A stretch of 32,877 nt of DNA from Candidatus Anaerobiospirillum merdipullorum (GCA_018883895.1 JAHLFG010000038.1:1-32877); one strand, 5' to 3'. Positions 1 through 7,808 are shown, counted from the stretch's first letter. The notes: a model not told the origin generated them from the sequence alone. Made by a program: numbers and translations.

Positions 1-75
1 CTTTCCATCTTTAAAGTAAATCTCACGCAGGAAGACATAGGTGTGGCCGTGGCTGTGATTAGCGACAATGAACAT
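1..75 (-). CDS. Partial CDS, 5' end only; possible IS1634-like transposase
   Basis: Only the first 25 codons are inside the window; the gene continues beyond base 1. The ATG at 75-73 is preceded by a GAGG purine stretch about nine bases upstream. The peptide begins MFIVANHSHGHTYVFL and ends with FKDGK. The pattern (short basic start, S-x-G-x-TY-V-x-L, then a D-G-K turn) recalls the N-terminus of IS1634/IS4-type DDE transposases, which often start with a strand of this kind before the 'KTIKSLG' segment. That segment would lie outside the window, so the call is tentative. It could equally be the start of an unrelated small protein. Confidence 0.4.
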   Translation of the reverse strand, partial: MFIVANHSHGHTYVFLREIYFKDGK

Positions 76-334
76 GCTGATACCTCATTACAATACAGAG
101 GTATTGTAGCATAAGCGGTAAGCTTAAGTAAGCAATATTTAATATTAGATAGGGATAACTGAAAGCTTTATTCTATAAGGGCTGGCGGGATGCTAAATTA
201 TCCGCCAGGTGTCAAATACAGGTTTAAGTACCGATGATAAGGCTCCTATCATTGTAGCATCGCTCTCTTGCAGAGATAAAAAAACCGCCGGGCAACAGCC
301 TACGGCGGTAAGGGGAAACTAAAACTTCAACGGC
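76..334. other. Intergenic region with one hairpin and a terminator
   Basis: No coding sequence is supported here. It carries a 7-bp stem (CTGGCGG at 182-188, CCGCCAG at 202-208, 13-base loop) without a T-run on either side, and the terminator of the downstream minus-strand transporter unit at 278-309. The rest is AT-rich and probably holds the promoter for the leftward partial gene, but no clean -35/-10 pair was seen. Confidence 0.5.
278..309 (-). terminator. Rho-independent terminator of the transporter unit
   Basis: Read on the minus strand, a GC-rich stem (arms at 303-309 and 284-290, extended by the GGC/GCC pair at 291-293/298-300) is followed directly by a run of seven T (complement of A278-284). 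It lies 25 bases past the stop codon of the 335-1720 transporter gene. Confidence 0.85.
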
Positions 335-1720
335 TTATTGGGCCTTATCTTCAGTAACTACCGGAATGTCGGCCTCATGATGAAGCGGGGCATTACCGAT
401 GGACTCGGAGTAGGAGATAGGCTCTGGCATCTGATCGGGCGGATTGCCCTTCATCGGATCCCAACCTAAGACTAAGAGGTAGACACCAAAACCGATGACG
501 AAGGCAAAGGGAATGTGCCAGCCGTAACGTAACCAGTTCATGAAGCTGCGGGCCTTATTGAACTTGTCGCATACTGCCACACCGGCTGAGGAGCCGAACC
601 AAATCATCGAACCACCAAAGCCCACGGCATAGGAGATAAGCGGCCAGTCGTAACCACCCTTGAGCAGGCACAGCTGTGTCAGCGGAATATTGTTAAATAC
701 TGCCGAGACGAAGCCGATGGCTAAGGTCGAAAGGATGGAAGCATCCGGTACCGAGTCAATGGGCACTAATTCGGCGCAGAAGACCAAGGCTACCAAGAAA
801 ATGGTGCTGTCATAGGCATCCACGGCGGCCTTTAAATTGATCTTGGTAAAGAGCAGACCAATCAAAATGGCAATCCAAATGCCAATGGCGGGTAATTCAA
901 ATAAGTAGTTAAAGGAAATGGCACCGATTAAAATTAAGGCCACCACCGCTAATTTGCGCTTATCGATATGCACGCTATCGGGGACATCCGTCACTAAAGC
1001 GGCATATTTTTGTTGCTGTCTACCGGCAAAGAAAGCCACGATGAGGAGTGCTACACCCGCAGGCAGGAAGGCTTGGGCTAAGACTAAAGGATCTTTACCG
1101 TAAATCCAGATTAAGGTGGTAGTGGTATCACCGACCACTGAGCCGGCACCACCGGCGTTAGAGGCGGCGCAGATGGCAGCGACATAGCCAATGTGCACTT
1201 TACCTTTAAAGATGGCGGCGGCAATGGTGCAACCGATCATGGCAGCGGCGATATTGTCAAGGAAGGTACTTAAAATAAAGATCATCACGAGCAATAACAT
1301 TGCGCCGGCAAGACCGGAGGGCAGGTATTTAGGTAAGAGATCGGGGAAACGAGAGTGTTCAAAGACGTTTGCTAAGATGGCAAAGCCCGGTAACATCAAT
1401 AAGAGGTTGAAGTAGGTGCTCCACGAGCCTTTGACAAACTCACCTTCGGCATTGGTATAACCAAAAAGCTTGGTTATCACCGAGAAGTTATCAGTAAACT
1501 CGTACTTAAAAAAGCACAAGGCTATCAAACCTAAGACCGCCACTTGACGGGTCTTGTTGTAGAAAATGGCAACACCGACCAGCATCAGTGCAAAGATAAT
1601 CATTTCATAGCGTACCCCAAAGAGAGAGACGCGGGTGAAAATCTCATCGGCTGCCATGGCCGCAGGGCTTGCGCTTAATAAAGCACATAACAGCGGCAGG
1701 GTAATTTTCATCGTCGGCAT
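335..1720 (-). CDS. IT-superfamily (NhaD/citrate-type) ion transporter
   Basis: A 461-residue polytopic inner-membrane protein. Residues 1-23 look like a cleavable signal peptide (hydrophobic core, then ASPAAMA-A), followed by about 11-12 membrane segments. Two conserved blocks support the ion-transporter (ArsB/NhaD/CitM) superfamily: FLDNIAAAMIG near 153-163 and SNAGGAGSVVGDTTTT near 187-202, the latter matching the half-repeat signature of Na+/H+ antiporters and citrate-type carriers. A second hairpin block, FNNIPLTQLCLLKGG, lies in the C-terminal half. The substrate (Na+/H+, citrate or another anion) cannot be decided from sequence. The start is set by an AAGGA six bases upstream of the ATG. 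The gene follows the 241-residue membrane protein after only nine bases, so the two are almost certainly cotranscribed. The C-terminal 35 residues are hydrophilic. Confidence 0.8.
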   Translation of the reverse strand: MPTMKITLPLLCALLSASPAAMAADEIFTRVSLFGVRYEMIIFALMLVGVAIFYNKTRQVAVLGLIALCFFKYEFTDNFSVITKLFGYTNAEGEFVKGSWSTYFNLLLMLPGFAILANVFEHSRFPDLLPKYLPSGLAGAMLLLVMIFILSTFLDNIAAAMIGCTIAAAIFKGKVHIGYVAAICAASNAGGAGSVVGDTTTTLIWIYGKDPLVLAQAFLPAGVALLIVAFFAGRQQQKYAALVTDVPDSVHIDKRKLAVVALILIGAISFNYLFELPAIGIWIAILIGLLFTKINLKAAVDAYDSTIFLVALVFCAELVPIDSVPDASILSTLAIGFVSAVFNNIPLTQLCLLKGGYDWPLISYAVGFGGSMIWFGSSAGVAVCDKFNKARSFMNWLRYGWHIPFAFVIGFGVYLLVLGWDPMKGNPPDQMPEPISYSESIGNAPLHHEADIPVVTEDKAQ

Positions 1721-1729
1721 AGGCGTTCC

Positions 1730-2455
1730 TTAAGCTTGCGTAGTGTCATTAGGCTTTTGCAGGTCAGTTCCCGCAGGCGTAGTAGCCGTAGTTGCATCAG
1801 GCTCAGCGGAAGTCTCCGTCGTCGGAGTCGCTACCACAGTAGCTTTGGCATCTTCGTGATGTACGTGCTTACTTAACAATGCCTTCGGGGCATCGGCATA
1901 TTCTTCATGCAAGGACAGACGTTGAATCCATACCCAGAAGCCGATGACAATAAAGTGGGCAAAGAGTACACGGGCAGTGAGCAAGCCATAGGAGGAGAAC
2001 AGCGCGATGACCAGCACACAGATAATCGGTCCTAAGGCCCAGCCGATTAAACCTAAGGCTACCGGGAAACCACGGCGGGCAAAATTAACCTGACGGGTGA
2101 AGTTTTCATAGAAAAAGACGGCCAGCGCACCAAAGGTAATGAAGATACCGATGAGGAACATCGCCTTATTCATGGTCAGTGCCATGAAGAGCATACCTAT
2201 CATATAAATGAGGATGTCTTGCTCATAGATGTTCTTGGCGCCATAGCGTGGCACTAAGTAGCGAATGAGTACAATGCCGGCTCCTGTTGCTATCAGGAAA
2301 GCGCAGACAAAGACTGCCGCCACTACATAGAGATTGCTTTCTAAATACACCGCAAAGAGCGGCAACCCGGCGAGGATCGCCACCATAGAACCTGCGCAAA
2401 TGTAGCCTACGGCTGCAAATACGCATAGTTTGGTCAAGTTAAAAGAAGAAGCCAT
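1730..2455 (-). CDS. Six-TM membrane protein of unknown function
   Basis: A 241-residue protein with about six hydrophobic segments (roughly residues 8-30, 38-60, 75-92, 94-113, 125-150 and 155-175), followed by a ~55-residue hydrophilic tail very rich in Thr, Ala and Pro. The family is not recognised. I place the start at the ATG at 2455 (MASSFNL...), because AAGGA at 2465-2469 lies nine bases upstream; the in-frame TTG at 2473 would place the SD inside the gene. It is the first gene of a two-gene unit with the IT-type transporter, which suggests an accessory subunit or partner of that carrier, but that is inference from position. It is divergent from the trb operon. Confidence 0.7.
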   Translation of the reverse strand: MASSFNLTKLCVFAAVGYICAGSMVAILAGLPLFAVYLESNLYVVAAVFVCAFLIATGAGIVLIRYLVPRYGAKNIYEQDILIYMIGMLFMALTMNKAMFLIGIFITFGALAVFFYENFTRQVNFARRGFPVALGLIGWALGPIICVLVIALFSSYGLLTARVLFAHFIVIGFWVWIQRLSLHEEYADAPKALLSKHVHHEDAKATVVATPTTETSAEPDATTATTPAGTDLQKPNDTTQA

Positions 2456-2490
2456 ATCATTTGTTCCTTGCAAAGATTGATGGTTATCAC

Positions 2491-2496
2491 ATTATA
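2491..2496 (-). promoter_or_regulatory. -10 element of the transporter unit
   Basis: On the minus strand the hexamer is a perfect TATAAT, 35 bases upstream of the chosen start at 2455. No good -35 is seen at 16-18 bases (the sequence there is AT-rich with no TTGACA-like hexamer), so an activator or UP-type contact may be needed. It shares the 2456-2672 interval with the divergent trb promoter. Confidence 0.45.
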
Positions 2497-2565
2497 GCCA
2501 GACTTAAATTCGAAATTTCATATACAGTTCACATAAAAATGCAGTAGGAATATTAATTAGATTAG

Positions 2566-2571
2566 TATAGT
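2566..2571 (+). promoter_or_regulatory. Candidate -10 of the trb operon
   Basis: TATAGT matches the sigma-70 -10 consensus at five of six positions. The -35 region is poor. A second TATAGT lies at 2633-2638. If 2566-2571 is used, the perfect inverted repeat at 2582-2600 would cover about +4 to +23, a position typical for repressor operators. Confidence 0.3.
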
Positions 2572-2581
2572 GATCGCATTT

Positions 2582-2600
2582 TCTACCCAAAGTGGGTAGA
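2582..2600. promoter_or_regulatory. Perfect inverted repeat, probable operator of the trb operon
   Basis: TCTACCCAAAGTGGGTAGA: two perfect 8-bp arms (2582-2589, 2593-2600) around AAG. It lies between the candidate -10 and the trbB start, 72 bases before the ATG. The size and symmetry fit a dimeric HTH repressor site. No T-run follows, so it is not an intrinsic terminator. No regulator gene lies next to it in the window. Confidence 0.5.
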
Positions 2601-2672
2601 TCTTATTGGCCGCAAAAATTTTTTCCGCTCGCTATAGTCAAGGAACGCTTTGCACCAAGCAGGAGAGTGACC

Positions 2673-3656
2673 ATGTTTGACCGTAGCAGCATAGCCAAAG
2701 AGCAAGATAAAGATTTTTTAACCCGGGCGGTGTCCCGTGCCGCTCAAGCCATGGGTCCGGCCATTGAAGAGGCGATGGCTGATCCTGCCATCACGGAAAT
2801 CATGCTCAATGGTGATGGGCGACTCTATGTGGAAAAGCTCACAGCAGGGATGCAGGAGTGCGGCACTATCGATAAGGTAAGTGCTTTTACTATCGTCAAG
2901 ACCTTAGCCTCTTTAAGTGGCGTGAGTTTAAATGCCCAACATCCCATCTTAAGTGGGGAGATCCCCTATAACGGATCGCGCATTGAAATTCAGATCCCGC
3001 CGGTGGTGAAGGCGCCATGCTTTACCATTCGCAAGCACACTGCACTGTCCCTGTCTTTGTCTGAACTGATTACAAACGGCATGCTCACCGTGCGTCAAGG
3101 GCAGATTTTGATCTCGGCCTTACTTGCGCGTCAATCCATCGTGGTCTCAGGAGGGACCGGATGTGGCAAGACGACCTTGGTTAATGCCCTTTTAGCTGAG
3201 TTGACCCGTTTGTGTCCGCAAGAGCGTATTGTCAATGTCGAAGATACGGCCGAGCTTAAGGTGACCTCAGCTAATCGACTCAATCTTTTAACCGCCCCAG
3301 GCTTGGGGATGGATGTGCTATTGCGCTCGGCTTTACGTTCGCGGCCGGATCGCATTGTAGTAGGGGAAGTGCGCGGTGCGGAGGCTTTGGATCTGATTGA
3401 TGCCTTTTCCACCGGCCATCGCGGGGGACTTACCACCGTGCATGCCGGTAGCATCGCTCAGGCTTTAAAGCGCTTGGTGCTTCTGGTCTCGCGTAATCAA
3501 GCCGCCCCGCGTCTTATTGAACCTACGATTGCGCAGGCGCTCGATCTTATCGTGCAACTAGATAAAAGGCCGCAGCGTCATGTCGTGGCGATAGCCAAGC
3601 TTGAAGATTATGTCGCCGGCGAGTTTGTGTGGCAAAGCTTAGATGAAGGAGCATGA
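2673..3656 (+). CDS. trbB: TrbB, VirB11-type traffic ATPase of a P-type T4SS
   Basis: A 327-residue hexameric secretion ATPase at the cytoplasmic face of the channel, close to the ~320 residues of RP4 TrbB. Visible motifs are Walker A GGTGCGKT (160-167), the Asp box around VNVEDTAEL (187-195), Walker B-like DRIVVGEVRG (226-235) and the His box GHRGGLTTVHAGS (248-260). The N-terminal domain carries the family block ITEIMLNGDG (40-49). The start is the ATG at 2673, with AGGAG at 2661-2665 seven bases upstream. An in-frame GTG at 2592 would begin inside the palindromic operator and has no SD. It is the first gene of the trb operon, as in RP4 (where trbA lies upstream), followed 44 bases later by trbC. 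All catalytic residues are intact. Confidence 0.95.
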   Translation: MFDRSSIAKEQDKDFLTRAVSRAAQAMGPAIEEAMADPAITEIMLNGDGRLYVEKLTAGMQECGTIDKVSAFTIVKTLASLSGVSLNAQHPILSGEIPYNGSRIEIQIPPVVKAPCFTIRKHTALSLSLSELITNGMLTVRQGQILISALLARQSIVVSGGTGCGKTTLVNALLAELTRLCPQERIVNVEDTAELKVTSANRLNLLTAPGLGMDVLLRSALRSRPDRIVVGEVRGAEALDLIDAFSTGHRGGLTTVHAGSIAQALKRLVLLVSRNQAAPRLIEPTIAQALDLIVQLDKRPQRHVVAIAKLEDYVAGEFVWQSLDEGA

Positions 3657-3700
3657 GTTGCTCAACTTAAAGCAAAACTTCAGTTAAATGAGGAGTTCTT

Positions 3701-4240
3701 ATGCAAATGAAAACTAATTTCCGCACATTAAAGACTTGGCTTTTAAAAGGGGGAGGCTATAGCCTGCTTGCTTTTACCTTGCTAAGTCTGCACAGTGCAC
3801 AAGCGGCTGAATCGATGGGCAATTCCTTGCCCTATGAAAGCTGGCTTAGGACATTGCAACAATCGCTGACAGGTCCGGTGGCTTTTTCCGTGGCCATGAT
3901 TGGCATTGTCTCGTGTGGCGCCACTTTAATCTTTGCCGGAGGGGAAATCGGGCGCTTTATGCGCGCGCTTATCTACGTTGTCATGGTGATGACCATGCTA
4001 ATTGGCGCCAATAGCTTGATGACGCGTTTTTTCAATGGTGCCTCCATTGGGACGGTTACGGCCAGCGCTCCGCAGCTGCCTCCCACGGAAATGCCGGATA
4101 TGCCCCATGGCAAACGGATGCAAATGACTTTGCATCCGGCGCATATGCTGTCGGTGGGACCTATCTTTAATGTCGATATCTCCATTATGCCGCAGATGCA
4201 ACGTAAGTTACTTATTGAGGCCCGTAAGGCACGCTGCTAG
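3701..4240 (+). CDS. trbC: TrbC, pilin precursor of the P-type T4SS
   Basis: A 179-residue VirB2/TrbC-type prepilin. Residues 1-36 form a long signal peptide ending HSAQAA. The mature part begins ESMGNSLPYESWL and has two membrane segments (about 58-80 and 86-106). The core SLPYESWL...TGPVAF...IGIV is strongly like RP4 TrbC as I recall it. In RP4 the chain is cut after a Gly before AEIA and circularised; here FFNG113 is followed by ASIG, so a 77-residue ring (37-113) can be predicted. Unlike RP4, where only a short stretch follows, the tail after ASIG is about 62 residues, Met/Pro/His-rich and charged. SD AGGAG lies five bases before the start. A 113-base gap with RNA structure separates it from trbD. 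Confidence 0.9.
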   Translation: MQMKTNFRTLKTWLLKGGGYSLLAFTLLSLHSAQAAESMGNSLPYESWLRTLQQSLTGPVAFSVAMIGIVSCGATLIFAGGEIGRFMRALIYVVMVMTMLIGANSLMTRFFNGASIGTVTASAPQLPPTEMPDMPHGKRMQMTLHPAHMLSVGPIFNVDISIMPQMQRKLLIEARKARC

Positions 4241-4249
4241 GTTTTAAGG

Positions 4250-4339
4250 ACAGGACGCGCCCGCCGGGGCTATAAATTTTCACTTTTATATTTTTTCTTC
4301 ACCCTAAAAAAAGATGGGCAGGGCGTGGCCGCGCCCTGT
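4250..4339 (+). promoter_or_regulatory. Structured trbC-trbD intercistronic RNA
   Basis: The only sizeable gap in the operon. It contains a local hairpin (CAGGGCG 4319-4325 with CGCCCTG 4332-4338), and an alternative long-range stem (ACAGGACGCG 4250-4259 with CGCGCCCTGT 4330-4339, one mismatch) that uses the same 3' arm, so the two exclude each other. A short GCCC/GGGC hairpin near 4258-4269 is followed by a T-rich stretch to about 4297. This could be a weak terminator or an mRNA-processing/stability site that raises pilin output over downstream genes. Confidence 0.4.
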
Positions 4340-4353
4340 TAAGAGGCGGTTTT

Positions 4354-4647
4354 ATGCAAAAACATCATATTTATCAGGCGCTACAACAAAGACAGCAAAT
4401 TTTAGGCTGTGACCGGGAGCTATGTTTGACTTTGCTACTGTTGTGTTTTGCCCTAGGTTTTGGGGCCGCTTCATGGCAGACGGTGTTGTTGTGTCTTTTG
4501 ATTTTCTTGGGCGGTTTTTATCTGTTGCGGCAAATGGGTAAGGCCGATCTGATGATGCGCCAAATCTTTATCCGGCAGTTGTTCTATCGCCCATATTATC
4601 GCGCGCGCAGTGGGATGTGGAGCCGTGGAGGTAAGCGCTATGTCTGA
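4354..4647 (+). CDS. trbD: TrbD, VirB3-type inner-membrane protein
   Basis: A 97-residue protein with a membrane hairpin (about residues 24-58) and a short basic C-terminus. The blocks DREL near the first TM, KADLMMRQIF after the second, and YRPYYRARS near residue 78 match the VirB3/TrbD family, in which a Y-x-P-Y-Y-x-A-R-S motif is typical. In RP4 and Agrobacterium this subunit works with the VirB4/TrbE ATPase at the inner membrane. SD-like AGAGG lies a few bases upstream. Its stop codon overlaps the trbE start (ATGTCTGA), implying translational coupling. Confidence 0.9.
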   Translation: MQKHHIYQALQQRQQILGCDRELCLTLLLLCFALGFGAASWQTVLLCLLIFLGGFYLLRQMGKADLMMRQIFIRQLFYRPYYRARSGMWSRGGKRYV

Positions 4648-7156
4648 TGGAGCTCAATTATATGCCCTCTTGTGTGCCTGCGCGGCAGGTTTAATGCTTC
4701 TTAGTGCAGTGCTTATCTGCTGGCATTTGGGACAGCGCGTGCAATTTTCCTCTGCCCGTGGCCTGTGTGATTTATTGGACTATGCAACCTGTGCCGATGA
4801 CAGTGTCATCGTGCTGAAAAACGGGGGGCTCATGCGCATTTATGAATTGCAACCTCCGGATTTAAGTCATGTCACCGTAGCGCAACTAGAACATGTACGC
4901 ACTTTAACTGCAACGGCTTTGTTTAAATTAGGCGGGGGCTGGTGTATACAGGTTGATGCTGTGCGCAGTCCTGATGCGCAATATTTGCCCCAGCCCACCG
5001 CACAAAATGCCGTGGTACAAAAGTTAGATGCGCTCCGCGCCCATAGCTTTGCCCAAGATAAGAGCTTCCACACCCGCTTTTATTTAACCCTAACCTATCA
5101 TGGAAGCTCCCAGACCAAACAAGCCTTGACGGCCTTAATGCTACAGGATAAGGAGCTTGAGGGGCACGATGTCAGGGCACGTACGCTTGCCTTAATTGAA
5201 AATTTCACTGAGCGTACCGATGCGGCAGTGTCGACCTTAAGGCTGACGATGGGGGTGACGCCGCTTACGCTACAATCTGATCACGAGCATGCGGCCTTAT
5301 CTTTTATTATGCAGTGCCTTTATGGCAAGGACATTAAGCTTCGCTACCCGCAACATGCACTCTATTTAGATGCCCTCCTGTCCTGTGCCGATCTCACCAC
5401 CGGATTGACACCCAAATTGGGGGATAAATATATCGCTTGTGTGGCCATTGACGGCCTGCCGTCAGAATCCTTTAGTGGGATGTTAAATACTTTGGCCGCG
5501 CTTCCTTGTGCTGCGCGCTTTCATACGCGCTTTATTTGCTTTGACGATCTACAGTCGGCCTTTTTACTTGAGCGTTATCGGCGTTTTTGGACGCAAAAGT
5601 CGCGCGGGATTTTGTCGCAGATTTTTAATTTGCCCGGACGCGTCAATACCAATGCGCTAGCTAAGGTTGAGGAAATTGATAGTGCTAAAGCAGCGCTAGA
5701 TAGTAGACAAGAGAACTTTGGCAGTTATACCGCACTTATTGTGCTCCAAGAGGAAGACTTTGCTAAGTTACAGCAAGTGGCCTCGTTGTGTGTGCAACAG
5801 ATTGAGGCTTTGGGTTTTGGGGCGCGCATTGAGACTGTCAATACCTTGGAGGCTTTTTTAGGCGCACTGCCAGGCCATAGTAAGGAAAATTTGCGCCGTC
5901 CTTTATTGTCTCAAAGTGTGCTTACCGATCTCTTGCCGCTTTCGCAACCTTGGGAAGGAGAGCGGGAGGCGCCAAGTCCCCTTATCGGTCATAACGCCGG
6001 TCCTTTAATGCAGGTGCGTACGGCAGGTAAAGGGCGCTTTTATTTGAATCTGCATCAAAAGGATGTGGGTAATACCATTGTCATCGGCCCGCCTGGTGCC
6101 GGTAAATCGGTGCTCTTGCAAGCCTTAATGGTAAATTTTTTGCGTTATCCCCAGGCACGTATCTATGCCTTTGACAAGGGTTATTCCTTTTATGCCTTAG
6201 CAAGCGCCTTAGGTGGTGAGCATGTGGTATTGGGCGATGTACAAAGTGCCTTTTGTCCTTTGCAACAGCTAGATAAACCTGGTGAGCTTAATTTTGGCAT
6301 CAGCTTTTGTGAGCTCTTATTTCGCCTAGGCGAGCTGACGCTTAATCCTCAGCAGCGTTTGGAGCTGACGCAAACTTTGCAGTTAATGAGCTCCTTGCCC
6401 GCAGCCGAGCGCACATTGTCAGATTTACATTTGCTCCTGTCATCTACGGCCATGAAGGATGCGTTAGCTCCTTATACCTTGCTTGGCAATGCGCGGGCGA
6501 TTTTAGATAGCACGCAAAATTTGAGTTTTACCACCGATCTGACGGTCTTTGAGTGTGGCTCTTTATTTGAGCAAAACCTAAGGTACTCCTTGCCGCTGTT
6601 AAAGCAATTGTTTCATTTAATAGAGCTAAGCTTTGACGGCCGGCCTATCATGCTCGTCCTTGATGAAGCGTGGATGATGCTGCGCGATGAGTCCTTTGCC
6701 TTAGAGCTTTTAAAGTGGTTTAAGACCTTACGTAAACACAATGTGTTGGTGGTCTTGGCCACGCAATCGCTAACGGATTTGGCTTCATCTTCTTTATTTG
6801 AGATCTTTTTAGAGTGCGCGCAAAGTCGCATCTTTTTGCCCAATTTTGATGCCCAAAGCGTGGTTTTAGCCCCCATCTATCAGCAATTGGGGGTCAATAC
6901 CACGGAGCTTGCGGCCCTCGTGCAAGCTGAGCCTAAGCGCGATTATTTATTTAAAAAAGGCGCGCACAGCGTGATCTTTGATTTGGCCTTAACGCCTGAG
7001 GAGTTAAGGCTGATGTCTTTTGCCGGCGACCATTGTAAGAGCCAAGTGGATGCCCTCATGGCCGCCTACGGGCCTCTATTCTTTATGCGTCCGTATATAA
7101 ATTCCCTTCCTGCCAATAGTGATCTAAGTGGAGAAAGTCATGCCCAAACAGCTTAA
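4640..7156 (+). CDS. trbE: TrbE, VirB4-type secretion ATPase
   Basis: An 838-residue ATPase, the largest subunit, near the ~850 residues of RP4 TrbE. It has N-terminal hydrophobic segments (about 5-30), a CagE/TrbE/VirB4 N-terminal domain and a C-terminal RecA-like ATPase domain. Walker A is GPPGAGKS (about 483-490) and Walker B is MLVLDEAW (about 671-678), followed by a Gln-containing motif ATQSLTDL. It powers pilus assembly and substrate transfer at the inner membrane. I set the start at the ATG at 4640, eight bases after GGAGG; the GTG at 4610 lies deep inside trbD and lacks an SD. The 3' end overlaps trbF by 17 bases. Confidence 0.95.
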   Translation: MSDGAQLYALLCACAAGLMLLSAVLICWHLGQRVQFSSARGLCDLLDYATCADDSVIVLKNGGLMRIYELQPPDLSHVTVAQLEHVRTLTATALFKLGGGWCIQVDAVRSPDAQYLPQPTAQNAVVQKLDALRAHSFAQDKSFHTRFYLTLTYHGSSQTKQALTALMLQDKELEGHDVRARTLALIENFTERTDAAVSTLRLTMGVTPLTLQSDHEHAALSFIMQCLYGKDIKLRYPQHALYLDALLSCADLTTGLTPKLGDKYIACVAIDGLPSESFSGMLNTLAALPCAARFHTRFICFDDLQSAFLLERYRRFWTQKSRGILSQIFNLPGRVNTNALAKVEEIDSAKAALDSRQENFGSYTALIVLQEEDFAKLQQVASLCVQQIEALGFGARIETVNTLEAFLGALPGHSKENLRRPLLSQSVLTDLLPLSQPWEGEREAPSPLIGHNAGPLMQVRTAGKGRFYLNLHQKDVGNTIVIGPPGAGKSVLLQALMVNFLRYPQARIYAFDKGYSFYALASALGGEHVVLGDVQSAFCPLQQLDKPGELNFGISFCELLFRLGELTLNPQQRLELTQTLQLMSSLPAAERTLSDLHLLLSSTAMKDALAPYTLLGNARAILDSTQNLSFTTDLTVFECGSLFEQNLRYSLPLLKQLFHLIELSFDGRPIMLVLDEAWMMLRDESFALELLKWFKTLRKHNVLVVLATQSLTDLASSSLFEIFLECAQSRIFLPNFDAQSVVLAPIYQQLGVNTTELAALVQAEPKRDYLFKKGAHSVIFDLALTPEELRLMSFAGDHCKSQVDALMAAYGPLFFMRPYINSLPANSDLSGESHAQTA

Positions 7157-7799
7157 GCAAGCGCAATTAATGCGCGGCGTCGGTGCGGTCAATTTAACTA
7201 TTGCCTATTTAAAAAATCGTTTGGCCTTAGTGCTCCTGGCCTTGCTTGGGGCAAGCTTTGGCTTTATTTGCCTAGGAGCCTTCATTTGGCAATCCTCGCG
7301 CAGTCAATTAGTGCCCTATGTGGTCAGCGTCGATAGACAGGGGGTGGTGTTAAATCAAGGCCCCTTAGACTCAGATGTAACTGTCCCTCCTCAGGTAGTG
7401 GCGGCCACCTTGTGCAGTTTTATTACCAACTTACGTCAGGTAAGTGTGGATGCGGCCATGCAAAGGGCGGCCATTACCGCAGTCTACAGTCATATTCAGG
7501 AAGGCTCGATGGCCCAACAAGAGGTCGATAAGTTCTATCAAACAGACAATCCCTTTGCGCGCGGAGAAAAAGAGCGCGTGACGGTGGAAATTGCCAATGT
7601 TATCGCCCATAGCGGACAGAGCTATCAAATTGATTGGCAAGAGCGGGTAGAGGGCAAACTTAGCGTAAGTGAACGCAAGATGCGCGCGCTGATTTCCTAT
7701 GAAGTTTTAGGCGGACAGGATTTGGAAGCGCAAAACCTCATTCTCAATCCTTTGGGGATCTATGTTTCTGATTTTGTGATTAGCCAGGTGCTAGTTTAG
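7140..7799 (+). CDS. trbF: TrbF, VirB8-type inner-membrane scaffold
   Basis: A 219-residue bitopic protein: a cytoplasmic N-terminus of about 30 residues, one membrane segment (about 30-52), and a periplasmic NTF2-like domain. The order TM, SRSQLVPYVVSVDRQG, ...FYQTDNPFARGEKERVTVEI... and LNPLGIYVSDFVISQ fits VirB8/TrbF; the terminal NPLGIYV-x-DF block is characteristic. It is shorter than RP4 TrbF (~260 residues). The ATG at 7140 follows GGAG with a six-base spacer and lies inside the trbE 3' end (17-base overlap). The in-frame GTG at 7128 is less likely. It probably nucleates assembly by contacting TrbG, TrbI and TrbE. Confidence 0.9.
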   Translation: MPKQLKQAQLMRGVGAVNLTIAYLKNRLALVLLALLGASFGFICLGAFIWQSSRSQLVPYVVSVDRQGVVLNQGPLDSDVTVPPQVVAATLCSFITNLRQVSVDAAMQRAAITAVYSHIQEGSMAQQEVDKFYQTDNPFARGEKERVTVEIANVIAHSGQSYQIDWQERVEGKLSVSERKMRALISYEVLGGQDLEAQNLILNPLGIYVSDFVISQVLV

Positions 7800-7808
7800 G
7801 AGGGTCTG

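Noticed and set aside
2592-2672. Longer trbB reading frame starting at a GTG at 2592
   Set aside because: It would begin inside the perfect inverted repeat, has no Shine-Dalgarno, and adds residues unlike the family; the ATG at 2673 has AGGAG at ideal distance.
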